Shown: in pieces, positions 27,434 to 36,473 of the stretch
Numbering within the stretch: position 1 is the first letter of the stretch
Layout of the letters: each line of letters begins with the position of its first letter
Assembly: GCA_963758945.1 (NCBI GenBank)
Contig: CAVWXY010000006.1
Location: 124,001-188,000, forward strand
Length of the DNA: 64,000 nt
DNA from: VAZQ01 sp963758945
GTDB lineage: Bacteria > Pseudomonadota > Alphaproteobacteria > Rhizobiales > Xanthobacteraceae
Reading direction: 5' to 3'
Made by a program: the position numbers and the translations under genes
Notes under the pieces: generated by a model
Seen by the model: only the letters and a program-made list of their open reading frames with translations
What the model was told of the DNA's origin: nothing
Database searches by the model: none

Positions 27434-28588
27434 ATGGCCGAATTCTCACGCCGCGACATGCTGGGCGCCGCTGCCGCCGGGGGCGTGGCCGCAGCTGCAA
27501 CGGGCACCGATACGTTCGGACAGGGACAACCGCCGTACGGACCGACGCCGGCGCCGCTGGCCGGCGCCGATTTGCCGTCCTTCCGCTTCCAGCTCGGCGC
27601 GGTCGCGCCCAAGAGGTGGGACGGCGGCTGGGCGAAGGAGGCGACGGTCGAGCAGTTTCCGGTCTCGCAGGCGCTCGCCGGGGTGCTGATGTCGCTCGTC
27701 CCGGGCGGCTTGCGCGAGCTGCACTGGCACGCCAACGCGGCGGAATGGGCCTACGTGATCAAGGGCCAGTGCCGCGTCACCACCATCGACCCGCAGGGCC
27801 ATTCGCAGATCGCGGATTTCGGCGCCGGCGACGTCTGGTATTTCCCGCGCGGGTTCGGCCATTCGATCCAGGGCATCGGCGCGGAGGATTGTCTGTTCGT
27901 GCTCGTCTTCGACAACGGCTATTTCTCCGAGTTCGGCACCTTCAGCATCAGCGACTGGATCGGGCACACGCCGCCGGAGGTGCTGGCGAAGTATTTCGGC
28001 GTGCCGGCCGCGACCTTCGCGAATTTCCCCAAAGGTGAGGTCTACATCGCCAAGGGACCGGTGCCGCCGCCGCTCCCCGCCAATCCCGCGCCGGGCTCGC
28101 TCGACAGCGGGCCGCTCACCCATCGCTACCGGTTGCTGGCGCAACGTCCAGAGACCTATCCCGGCGGCACCAACCGGCTGGTGTCGCAACGCGAGTTCCC
28201 GATCTCGACCACCGTGACCGGCGCGCTCATGCAGATCAAGCCGGGCGGCCTGCGCGAGCCGCACTGGCATCCCAATGCCGACGAATGGCAGTACTACATC
28301 TCCGGCCGCGCCCGCATGACCGTGTTCGGATCGCATGGCCGTGCGCGCACCGAGGAGTTCAGCGCCGGCGACGTCGGCTACGTGCCGCAGGGCTACGGCC
28401 ACTACATCGAGAATGCCGGCAGCGAGGATGTCGAGCTGTTGCTGGCGCTCAACAACGGCACCTACGAAGCAATCTCGCTCGCCGACTGGATCGGCTCCAA
28501 CCCGCACCTGTTGCTGGCGACCAATTTCGAGGTGCCGGAAAGTACCTTCAACGACTTCCAGACCCGCAACAGATTCCTCGCGGAGTAG
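27434..28588 (+). CDS. oxdC: Tat-exported bicupin oxalate decarboxylase
   Basis: The 384-residue protein has a twin-arginine leader (SRRDMLGAAAAGG) and two cupin domains. The Mn ligands are His97, His99, Glu104 (HWHANAAEW) with a later His in GFGHSIQG, and His277, His279, Glu284 (HWHPNADEW) with GYGHYIEN. The lid segment GYFSEFGTF keeps the glutamate that distinguishes oxalate decarboxylases from oxidases. It should convert oxalate to formate and CO2 in the periplasm. AGGAGG precedes the start. Formate produced here could be used by the formate dehydrogenase at the left edge of the window. Confidence 0.9.
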   Translation: MAEFSRRDMLGAAAAGGVAAAATGTDTFGQGQPPYGPTPAPLAGADLPSFRFQLGAVAPKRWDGGWAKEATVEQFPVSQALAGVLMSLVPGGLRELHWHANAAEWAYVIKGQCRVTTIDPQGHSQIADFGAGDVWYFPRGFGHSIQGIGAEDCLFVLVFDNGYFSEFGTFSISDWIGHTPPEVLAKYFGVPAATFANFPKGEVYIAKGPVPPPLPANPAPGSLDSGPLTHRYRLLAQRPETYPGGTNRLVSQREFPISTTVTGALMQIKPGGLREPHWHPNADEWQYYISGRARMTVFGSHGRARTEEFSAGDVGYVPQGYGHYIENAGSEDVELLLALNNGTYEAISLADWIGSNPHLLLATNFEVPESTFNDFQTRNRFLAE

Positions 28589-28622
28589 AACCACCAGCCT
28601 CGGTTCACCCAAGGTTGGAACG

Positions 28623-28657
28623 CAATGCGCCCGCCGAGCCGGCGGGCGCATTGTTTT
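28623..28657 (+). terminator. intrinsic terminator of the oxalate decarboxylase gene
   Basis: A perfect 14-bp stem CAATGCGCCCGCCG/CGGCGGGCGCATTG with a three-base loop is followed by TTTT, 34 bases after the stop codon. The T-run follows only on the plus strand. Confidence 0.9.
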
Positions 28658-28700
28658 GGACATGGCCCGGTAGGGTACGACCGAGTCGATATCTGGTCGC

Positions 28701-30911
28701 TCAGCCCTTCAGCGTTTCGAGCACGCGCTCCGGCGTGAACGGCAGGTGGGTGAGCCGCTTGCCGGTCAGCCGGTAGAACGCGTTCGAGATCGCGCCGGCG
28801 ATGAACGGATTGCCGATCTCGCCCAGCCCCGTCGGGCGTGTGTCGACCTCGACGAATTGCACGTGCATCTCGTCCGGCAGGTCCGACATGCGCATCAGGT
28901 TGTAGTCGTGGAAGTTCGACTGCTCCACGGCGCCGCCCTTGATCGTCACGCGCTCGTGCAGGACGCTGGAGAGGCCGTAGATGATGGCGCTCTCGACGTT
29001 GGCCCTGGCCGCGGCCGGCTGCACGATCAGGCCGCCGTCGATCGCCGCCCACACCTTGTGCACGCGGATCTTGCCGCTTGCCCGGTCGAGCGAGATTTCG
29101 ACCGCACCGGCGCCGAGCGAGCCCGAGCGCTCGGTGATCGAGACGCCGAGCGCGCGGCCGTCCGGCCGCTTCGCTTTGGTATCGGCCAGTTGCGCCAGCG
29201 CCTCGAACACCTTGCGCGCCTTTGGCGTGGCGCCCATGCGCTCGAAACGAAATTCGATCGGGTCCATGTCCTGATCGACCGCCATCTGATCGACGAAGCT
29301 CTCGATCGCGAAGGTGTTGAACACGTGGCCCACCGCGCGCCAGTGCTTGAGCTTGATCCCGTGCGAGACGCCGCGCCGCTCGATGTACTGGTTCGGCACG
29401 CCGTAGTAGGGAATCTTGATGCCGGTGATGAGCAGGAATTCGCCGTCGCCGACGACGCAGTGCTTCCATCCCGTCACCTTGCCGGAGGCGTCGGTGGCCG
29501 CCTCCAGGCACTGGAAGGATTGCGGGCGGAACATGCCCTGGGCGATATCCTCCTCGCGCGTCCAGATCAGCTTGACCGGACGGCGCACCTCCTTGGCGAT
29601 CTGCGCGCATTCGGCGGCATAGTCGCCGAGCGAGCGTCGGCCGAAGCCGCCGCCCATGTAGCATTGGTGGAAATCCACCTGCTCGTCCTTGAGCCCGAGC
29701 GCCTTCGCCACCGCCTTGCGCGACTCGTCGGGGGCCTGGCTGCCTTCCCAGACCTCGGCCTTGTCGCCGGCATCGCTGATGCGCACCACGGCGTTGAGCG
29801 GCTCCATCTGCGCGTGATAGCCGTAGTCGCTGCGGAACTCGGCGTGATAGGTCTTAATCGCGGCAGCGAAGGCCGCCTTCACGTCGCCCTTCTCCTCGAG
29901 CTTCGCCGCCTGCGCGTTCGGGTCGGCGTGAATGCGGACGTAGTCCGCGAGCGCCTCGTCGGAGTTGAAGCCGTCGGCTTTTGCCTTCGTCCACTTGACC
30001 TTGAGGGCATCGCGTCCGGCCTTGGCGGTCTCGAAATGATCGGCGACCACCGCTAGGCCATTGGCGAGCCTGACGACGGCGATGACGCCTTTCATCGCCT
30101 TGATCTCGGCGTCGTTCCAACTTTCAGGCGCGGCCGCCGATTGGTCCTGCTTGCCCGGATCCCAGATCCTCGGCTGGGCGTTGTGGACCGGCGAATGCAG
30201 GGTCGAGGCATACACCATGCCCGGCAGCTTCACGTCGATGGCGTATTGCGCCGTGCCGTTGACCTTGGACGGGGTGTCGCGGCGCGCAACGGACTTGCCG
30301 ATCAGGCGGAAATCCTTGCGCGGCTTGAGCTCCTTCGGGTCGACCGCGGGAAGCGTCCCAGGGATGGTGCCGAACGCCGCGATCTCGCCGTAGCTCAGGC
30401 GCGCACCGGTGGCGGGATTGACGACCACGCTCGGCTCGGTCCGCAGGGTGGCGGCATCGACGCCCCATTTCTGCGCGGCATTGGCGATGAGCACCTTGCG
30501 TACCTGCGCGCCGGCCGTGCGCAGCTGGTTGAAATAGAGCTGCACGGCCCGGCTGCCGACGATCCACATCAAATGCTCGGTGCCGAACGGGTTCTTGTAG
30601 CCGTAGACGCTCGCATCGGCCGGGGTCCATTCGATCGCGACCTTCGACCAGTCGGCATCCATCTCTTCCGCCACGATGAGCGGGAGCGACGTCATCGATC
30701 CCTGGCCCATCTCGGCGCCGGCGCTGAGAATGGTGATCCTGCCATCGGGAGCGATGCGCACCCACGGCGTGATGCTGGCATTGGCCAAGGCGTTGGCCTG
30801 TGCCTGCGACATGAGGCGGACGCCGTCGTTGCCGACCGCGATGCAGAATGTCAGGCCCCCCAGGGCGGCGAGCACGCTGCGCCGCGACGGGTTGGTCTCG
30901 ATCATCGTCAT
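28701..30911 (-). CDS. iorB: molybdenum hydroxylase large subunit, IorB-like (isoquinoline 1-oxidoreductase beta type)
   Basis: The 736-residue xanthine-dehydrogenase-family Mo subunit carries a Tat-type leader (PSRRSVLAALGG), as in aldehyde or isoquinoline oxidoreductases acting outside the cytoplasm. MCD-cofactor motifs include AEMGQGSMTSLPLIVAEE and GGGFGRRSLGDY, and the catalytic glutamate is in GLGEIGNP (about Glu698). It would hydroxylate an N-heteroaromatic or oxidise an aldehyde using water. The small [2Fe-2S] subunit gene ends three bases upstream; no FAD subunit is present, so a cytochrome is the likely acceptor. The substrate is inferred only to class level. Confidence 0.88.
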   Translation of the reverse strand: MTMIETNPSRRSVLAALGGLTFCIAVGNDGVRLMSQAQANALANASITPWVRIAPDGRITILSAGAEMGQGSMTSLPLIVAEEMDADWSKVAIEWTPADASVYGYKNPFGTEHLMWIVGSRAVQLYFNQLRTAGAQVRKVLIANAAQKWGVDAATLRTEPSVVVNPATGARLSYGEIAAFGTIPGTLPAVDPKELKPRKDFRLIGKSVARRDTPSKVNGTAQYAIDVKLPGMVYASTLHSPVHNAQPRIWDPGKQDQSAAAPESWNDAEIKAMKGVIAVVRLANGLAVVADHFETAKAGRDALKVKWTKAKADGFNSDEALADYVRIHADPNAQAAKLEEKGDVKAAFAAAIKTYHAEFRSDYGYHAQMEPLNAVVRISDAGDKAEVWEGSQAPDESRKAVAKALGLKDEQVDFHQCYMGGGFGRRSLGDYAAECAQIAKEVRRPVKLIWTREEDIAQGMFRPQSFQCLEAATDASGKVTGWKHCVVGDGEFLLITGIKIPYYGVPNQYIERRGVSHGIKLKHWRAVGHVFNTFAIESFVDQMAVDQDMDPIEFRFERMGATPKARKVFEALAQLADTKAKRPDGRALGVSITERSGSLGAGAVEISLDRASGKIRVHKVWAAIDGGLIVQPAAARANVESAIIYGLSSVLHERVTIKGGAVEQSNFHDYNLMRMSDLPDEMHVQFVEVDTRPTGLGEIGNPFIAGAISNAFYRLTGKRLTHLPFTPERVLETLKG

Positions 30912-30914
30912 GGC

Positions 30915-31367
30915 TCAGACCTCCCTCGATGCGCGCTCGATGGCGGCGATGATGCGGTGATAGGTCCCGCAGCGGCAGATATTGCCGTCCATGTGGGCGA
31001 TGATGTCGGTGCGCGAGGGCTTCGGATTCCTGGCCAGCAGCTCCGCCGCCTTCATGATCTGGCCGGATTGGCAGTAGCCGCATTGCGGCACCTCTTCGGC
31101 CACCCATGCCTTCTGCAGCGGGTGGGAGGAGGTGGGCGACAGTCCTTCGATGGTGACGAGGGTCCGGCCCGCGACCGAGCCCACGTCGATCTGGCACGAG
31201 CGTTGCGCGGTGCCGTCGACGTGCACGGTGCAGGCGCCGCAGAGGCCGGCGCCGCAACCGTATTTGGTGCCGGTCAACCCGACATGGTCGCGGATCGCCC
31301 ATAGGAGCGGCGTGCTCGGGTCGGCATCGACCGAGACCTGCCGGTTGTTCAATGTGAACGAGACCAT
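30915..31367 (-). CDS. iorA: molybdenum hydroxylase [2Fe-2S] small subunit, IorA-like
   Basis: The 150-residue protein has the plant-ferredoxin-type cluster CGAGLCGACTVHVDG, an upstream TGTKYG, and the second buried cluster in CGYCQSGQIM and ICRCGTYHRI. It hands electrons from the Mo site to an external acceptor. It lacks its own leader and would be exported in complex with the Tat-tagged large subunit. The first gene of a two-gene operon, it is divergent from the M3 peptidase across 232 bases. Confidence 0.92.
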   Translation of the reverse strand: MVSFTLNNRQVSVDADPSTPLLWAIRDHVGLTGTKYGCGAGLCGACTVHVDGTAQRSCQIDVGSVAGRTLVTIEGLSPTSSHPLQKAWVAEEVPQCGYCQSGQIMKAAELLARNPKPSRTDIIAHMDGNICRCGTYHRIIAAIERASREV

Positions 31368-31599
31368 GCTTCGCTTCCTCCCTTGGCTTCTCTGGTTTTG
31401 CGCTCCCGCATGCCCGCTGGCCGCGGCCGATCGCAGGCGATGGCGGCTCGATTGACGGTCCAGGCTGAAACGTTGAATTTAAAACCAGTCTAGCAAGCCG
31501 CGGCCTCGCTTCACATCGGAAAATTCAAGACATCCGGGGCGCCGCGTGCTTTGGCCCTTTCCCGCGCCTAAGGTGCAAATACAGCGGTCCAATCCCCAT

Positions 31600-33720
31600 A
31601 TGACGGCCATGACTCAGCAGAACCAAGTAATTGCCGCACAATCAGGCAGCGAGAACCCGTTGTTCGAGGACGGCTCCGGTCCCTTCGGCGTGCCGCCGTT
31701 CGACCGGATCAGGCCGGAGCACTTTCCGCCCGCCTTTGCGCGCGCCTTCGCCGCGCACGAAGCCGAGGTCGCCGCCATTGCGGCCGACCCGTCCGAGCCG
31801 ACCTTTGCCAACACCATCGCCGCGCTGGAAACCGCCGGCGACGCGCTCACGCGCATTGGCAGCGTGTTCCACGTGCTGGCGGGCGCGCACACCAATGATG
31901 CGATCCTCGAGATCGAACGCGAGCTCGCGCCGCAGGAGGCCAGGCATTGGAACAGGGTCCTCTTGGACGAGGGTCTGTTCCGCCGCATCGACGCGCTGCA
32001 CCGGCGGCGCGAGCGGCTCGGCCTCACGGCGGAAGAGGCGCGCGTGCTCGATCGCTATCACGTGAGGTTCAAGCGCGCCGGCGCCGCCCTCGACGCCGCC
32101 GCGAAGGCGCGGCTCGCCGAGATCAGTGAGCGCCTGGCCGCGCTCGGCACCAGCTTCAGTCAGAACGTGCTCGCGGACGAGCAGGGTTATGTGCTCGTGC
32201 TCGAGGGCGAGGACGACCTTGCCGGTCTGCCCGATTTCGTCCGCGCGGCGGCGCGGGCGGCGGCCGAGGAACGCGGCCTTGCCGGCAAGCACGTCGTCAC
32301 GACTTCACGTTCCAGCGTGGAGCCGTTCCTCCAGTTCTCCGCGCGGCGCGACCTGCGCGAGAAGATCTTTCGCGCCTGGATCGCGCGCGGCGACGGCGGC
32401 GGGGCAACCGACAACAAGGCGATCATCGCCGAGATGGTGGCGTTGCGCACAGAGCGCGCGCGACTTCTCGGTTATCCGACCTTCGCCCATTACCGGCTCG
32501 ACGATGCCATGGCGAAGACGCCGGAGGCCGTACGCGCGTTGCTCGATCGCGTGTGGCAGCCGGCGCGCCGTCACGCCCTGGCGGATCGCGACGCGCTGCA
32601 GGCGCTGGTGCAGGCGGAGGGAGGGAACTTCACGCTCGCGCCGTGGGACTGGCGCTACTACGCGGAGAAGCTGCGCAAGGCGCGCTGCGACATCGACGAG
32701 GCCACGCTCAAGCCGTATTTTCAGCTCGAGCGCATCATCGAGGCGGCCTTCCATACGGCGAACCGGCTGTTCGGGCTCACCTTCGAGCCGTGCGCCGGCA
32801 TGCCGGTCTGGCACGCGGACGTGCGCGTGTGGAAGGTGCGCGACGCCCGCGGACGCCATCGCGGCCTGTTCTTCGGCGACTACTTCGCCCGCACCTCGAA
32901 GCACAGCGGCGCCTGGATGACCACGCTGCGCGACCAGGAGAAGCTCAAAGGTGATATCCGTCCGCTCGTCGTCAACGTCATGAATTTCTCCAAGGCGGGG
33001 CCGGACGAGCCGACGCTGTTGTCGTTCGACGACGCCAAGACCCTGTTCCACGAGTTCGGCCATGGCCTGCACGCGCTCCTCTCCGATGTCACCTATCCGA
33101 TGGTCTCGGGAACGAGCGTGCTCACCGACTGGGTGGAGCTGCCTTCGCAGCTCTACGAGCATTGGCTGGAGCGCCCGGAGATCCTCAGCCGCTTCGCCGT
33201 TCACTATCGCACCGGCGAGCCGATCCCGCAGGACCTGTTGCACCGCCTGATCGCCGCGCGCACCTTCAACCAGGGTTGCGCCACCCTGGAATACGTCGCC
33301 TCGGCGATGATCGATCTCGACATCCATCTGCGCCAGCCGCCCGCGGACGGAAGCGAGCGGTTCGACGTCGAAGCGTTCGAGCAGTCGGCCCTCGCGCGTA
33401 TCGGCATGCCTGCCGAGATCGTCATGCGTCACCGTCCCGCTCATTTCCAGCATGTGTTTGCGGACAACAGCTACGCCGCGGCCTATTACAGCTATATGTG
33501 GTCGGAGGTGCTCGACGCCGACGCGTTTGCGGCGTTCGAAGAGGCGGGCGACATCTTCGACACCGAAACGGCGAAGAAGCTGCACGACCACGTCTACGCC
33601 GCCGGCGGCGCGCGCGATCCGGCCGAGCTCTACACCGCCTTCCGCGGCCGCTTGCCGACGCCCGAGGGGCTGCTCGAGCGGCGGGGCTTGAGCGAGGACG
33701 TCGCCGCTCCGTCGGCGTGA
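31600..33720 (+). CDS. M3-family metallopeptidase (Dcp / oligopeptidase A type)
   Basis: The 706-residue zinc peptidase has the HEFGH motif at residues 484-488 (LFHEFGHGLHALLSD) and the third ligand region downstream. The YYSYMWSEVLDADAF segment near the C-terminus is typical of peptidyl-dipeptidase Dcp and oligopeptidase A. There is no signal peptide, so it probably degrades short peptides in the cytoplasm. ATG 31600 is used; ATG 31609 is possible and neither has a clear ribosome-binding site. Confidence 0.92.
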   Translation: MTAMTQQNQVIAAQSGSENPLFEDGSGPFGVPPFDRIRPEHFPPAFARAFAAHEAEVAAIAADPSEPTFANTIAALETAGDALTRIGSVFHVLAGAHTNDAILEIERELAPQEARHWNRVLLDEGLFRRIDALHRRRERLGLTAEEARVLDRYHVRFKRAGAALDAAAKARLAEISERLAALGTSFSQNVLADEQGYVLVLEGEDDLAGLPDFVRAAARAAAEERGLAGKHVVTTSRSSVEPFLQFSARRDLREKIFRAWIARGDGGGATDNKAIIAEMVALRTERARLLGYPTFAHYRLDDAMAKTPEAVRALLDRVWQPARRHALADRDALQALVQAEGGNFTLAPWDWRYYAEKLRKARCDIDEATLKPYFQLERIIEAAFHTANRLFGLTFEPCAGMPVWHADVRVWKVRDARGRHRGLFFGDYFARTSKHSGAWMTTLRDQEKLKGDIRPLVVNVMNFSKAGPDEPTLLSFDDAKTLFHEFGHGLHALLSDVTYPMVSGTSVLTDWVELPSQLYEHWLERPEILSRFAVHYRTGEPIPQDLLHRLIAARTFNQGCATLEYVASAMIDLDIHLRQPPADGSERFDVEAFEQSALARIGMPAEIVMRHRPAHFQHVFADNSYAAAYYSYMWSEVLDADAFAAFEEAGDIFDTETAKKLHDHVYAAGGARDPAELYTAFRGRLPTPEGLLERRGLSEDVAAPSA

Positions 33721-33886
33721 GGAAGGTTTGATTACATTCGGTCGCGCCTGCGCGTACTGGTCAATTCGTCGGCAACGTGCCCAAATGGACCAGCGGGAGG
33801 CGTTGGCCAACTCGCTGAAATGTCGTGAATTAGGGTTGCGGCAAGGATTTTGCTTATCTGGCTCCAGGAGCACGATGGAGAACGCG

Positions 33887-34858
33887 ATGAAGCACATTGC
33901 AGGATTGGCGCTGGCGCTCGCCATTGCGTATGCGCCGGGCGCGGTGCACGCGCAGGATGCGTGGCCGAGCCGGCCCATGACGTTCATCGTGCCGTACGCG
34001 GCCGGCGGCTATACCGACCTGGTCGCCCGGCTGACCGCGCGCTACGTCGAGAAGGCACTGGGCAAGCCGGTCGTCATCGAGAACCGCGCCGGCGCCGGCG
34101 GCATCGTGGGGACGCAGGCGGTCGCGAACGCGGCGCCCGACGGCTACACCTTCTGCGTCTGCAGCGTCGGCGCGATCTCGATCGCACCCTTCGCGCAGAA
34201 GATCGGCTACGATCCCGTGCAGGATCTCGCGCCGGTCGGCATCGTCAGCTCGATCGTGCAGGCGGTCATCGTCAAGAAGGACCTGCCGGTGAAGACGATG
34301 ACGGAGCTCGTGTCGTACGCCAAGGCCAATCCCGGCAGGCTCAACTACGGCTCCAGTGGCGCCGGTGGCCTCACGCATTATTCAGTCGAGTTGTTCCAGG
34401 CGCGCACCGGCACCAAGGTGGTGCACGTCCCGTTCAAGGGCGGTTCGTTGTCCACCGCCGCGGTGGTCTCCGGCGAGGTCGATTTCTCGTTCGCCAACAT
34501 GACCGACGCCCTGCCGCAGATCGAGGCCGGAACGGTCCGCGGCCTTGCCGTCACCTCGCTCGAACGCAGCCCCTACTTCCCCGATCTGCCCTCGGTGCAC
34601 GAGACGGTCGTCCCCGGCTTTCTCGTGGAGACGTGGAACGCGATCATGGCGCCGGGCAAGACGCCGGAGCCGATCATCCGCAAGCTGTCGGATATCCTGA
34701 TCAAGATGGCCGACGATCCCGAGGTGAAGGAAAGCATGCGCAAGGCCGGCGCCAACACGGTCAAGACCACGCCCGATCAGTTCCGCGCGCAGATCCAGCA
34801 GGAGATCGCGCAGTGGAAGCCGCTGATCGGCGAGATCGCGGAGAAGGAGAAGAAGTAG
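33887..34858 (+). CDS. tripartite tricarboxylate transporter substrate-binding protein (Bug/TctC family)
   Basis: The 323-residue periplasmic protein has a signal peptide ending AVHAQ. The Bug-family blocks are WPSRPMTFIVPYAAGG, VVIENRAGAGGIVG and HVPFKGGS. Such proteins bind carboxylates, often without adjacent membrane subunits; none is present here. The start at 33887 has GGAG six bases upstream; ATG 33875 would add four residues. The downstream amidohydrolase is convergent, with 16 bases between stops. Confidence 0.88.
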   Translation: MKHIAGLALALAIAYAPGAVHAQDAWPSRPMTFIVPYAAGGYTDLVARLTARYVEKALGKPVVIENRAGAGGIVGTQAVANAAPDGYTFCVCSVGAISIAPFAQKIGYDPVQDLAPVGIVSSIVQAVIVKKDLPVKTMTELVSYAKANPGRLNYGSSGAGGLTHYSVELFQARTGTKVVHVPFKGGSLSTAAVVSGEVDFSFANMTDALPQIEAGTVRGLAVTSLERSPYFPDLPSVHETVVPGFLVETWNAIMAPGKTPEPIIRKLSDILIKMADDPEVKESMRKAGANTVKTTPDQFRAQIQQEIAQWKPLIGEIAEKEKK

Positions 34859-34874
34859 CCCGGCCCCGCCGCGC

Positions 34875-36362
34875 TCAGTTCGCGCGCGGGAAGGAGTAGG
34901 GGCTCATCTCGTCGGCCGTGCGGCCGAGCGGGTCCCAGTTCTGCCAGCCGCTCCAGACCCGCTCGCCGGCCGCCTGCGCCTCGCTGCGCAGCGCGGCGAA
35001 GTCGATGCCGGGGATGCGGCGGTTCTCCATGCGCATCACGCCGTCGACGATCACGCTGTCGACGTCGTCGCCGATCCCGCAATCGACCAGGCTCTTGACC
35101 GGATCGCGCACCGGCCCCATGCGCAGCGTGCCGCTGCCGGTGAGGTCGATGATGGCGATGTCCGCCTTGGCGCCCGGCGCCAGCCGGCCGATGTCGGCGC
35201 GGCCGACCGTGTGCGCGCCGCCGAGCGTCGCCGCCTCGAATACCTGCGCGGCGGTGGCGGCTTTGAGATTGCGGCTCGCCACCTTGCCGAAATAGGAGGC
35301 GTTGCGCATCTGCAGGATCATGTCGCGCGGATAAGTATCGGTGCCGAGTGCGATGTTCACGCCCGCCTTGCGATAGCTCTCCCAATTGTCGAGGAAGCGT
35401 CCGCGCCGCGCCACGTTGACTGGGCAGTGCGAGACCGAGCAGCGGTGCGAGCCCATGATCTCGAGGTCATGCGAGCCGGAATAGTTCATCAGCGGGTTGT
35501 TGCAGGTGAAGTTGCCGTGGCCGATATTGAGCTTGTCGGACATCAGGCCGACCTCGCGCAAGAGCTCCACCGACGTCATCTGATGTTCGCGAATGATGTC
35601 GAATACTTCGTGGATGTTGTAAGCGGCATGGATCGCGACCGGCAGATCGCGCTCCTTTGCCGCCATGGCCGCCTTGCGCATCAAGGGCACGGTGCAGGTT
35701 TCGATCTCGCGCGGCACCAGGAGACCGCGGACGCGGTCGCCATGCGCGCCCTGGTGGCGCTCGATGAATTCGAGCGCCACGTCGAATTCCCGCTCGCCCG
35801 CGGCTTCGTCGAGCACGCGCACGAGCTTGCCTCCCTCGCCGCCGACCCAGCGGCCGCTGTCGAAGCCCGGACCGAGATAGGCGCGCAGGCCGAGCTCGCC
35901 GACGGCTTCGAGCAGCGCCTGCTGGACGCGCAGCTGGCTGCCGAACTCGACGAATGTCGTGATGCCGTTGCGCAGGAGCTCGGCCACGGTGAAGCGGGCG
36001 TTGAGCCGCAGCTCGTCGGCCACCGAATGGTCGTCGGGGCGGACGTAACGCGGATCGCCGCCGACGCGGGTGCCCGCGCGCGCGACGCTGATCTCGAGGA
36101 ACGGCTGGCCGAAATAGTCCCCGCGCCCGATGTCGGAGATGAGCCGGTGCGAGGCGCGGTGGCCCGAATGCACATGAGTGTCGATGAATCCCGGCGCGAC
36201 CAATTTGTTGCGCGCGTCGATCTCGCGGTCGACCTCGCCTGCGAAGCGCTCGCCGACGAACAGCACGGTATTGCCTTCGAAGACCAGCTCGGCGTCGCGC
36301 CAGAGCGTGTGATGGCCGTCGGCGTGGCCGACCAGCCAGCCGCAGGTGATGCGCGTGCGCAT
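34875..36362 (-). CDS. ATZ/TRZ-type amidohydrolase
   Basis: The 495-residue cytosolic metal-dependent hydrolase has the N-terminal metal motif PGFIDTHVHSGH, a central His in VAIHAAYNIHE and SVSHCPVN, and the C-terminal metal Asp in GTDTYPRDM. This is the chlorohydrolase/cytosine-deaminase-like branch, which removes amino or halo groups from heterocycles. GGAGGAAA lies just upstream of the start. The substrate is unknown; it is divergent from the gamma-glutamyltransferase gene and adjacent to a carboxylate-binding protein. Confidence 0.85.
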   Translation of the reverse strand: MRTRITCGWLVGHADGHHTLWRDAELVFEGNTVLFVGERFAGEVDREIDARNKLVAPGFIDTHVHSGHRASHRLISDIGRGDYFGQPFLEISVARAGTRVGGDPRYVRPDDHSVADELRLNARFTVAELLRNGITTFVEFGSQLRVQQALLEAVGELGLRAYLGPGFDSGRWVGGEGGKLVRVLDEAAGEREFDVALEFIERHQGAHGDRVRGLLVPREIETCTVPLMRKAAMAAKERDLPVAIHAAYNIHEVFDIIREHQMTSVELLREVGLMSDKLNIGHGNFTCNNPLMNYSGSHDLEIMGSHRCSVSHCPVNVARRGRFLDNWESYRKAGVNIALGTDTYPRDMILQMRNASYFGKVASRNLKAATAAQVFEAATLGGAHTVGRADIGRLAPGAKADIAIIDLTGSGTLRMGPVRDPVKSLVDCGIGDDVDSVIVDGVMRMENRRIPGIDFAALRSEAQAAGERVWSGWQNWDPLGRTADEMSPYSFPRAN

Positions 36363-36473
36363 TGAAGTTTCCTCCCGAGTCCGAATTGTTCGTACTCTGA
36401 TAATGTCCGCCGCGGTATGCAACGCCTGTGCCAAGGGGCGGCGAAGCATCCCCCGCATGAGGTTCTTTTCCGC

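Noticed and set aside
27434..28588. Oxalate oxidase rather than decarboxylase
   Set aside because: Two cupin domains and the Glu in the lid segment SEFG match decarboxylases; single-domain oxidases differ.
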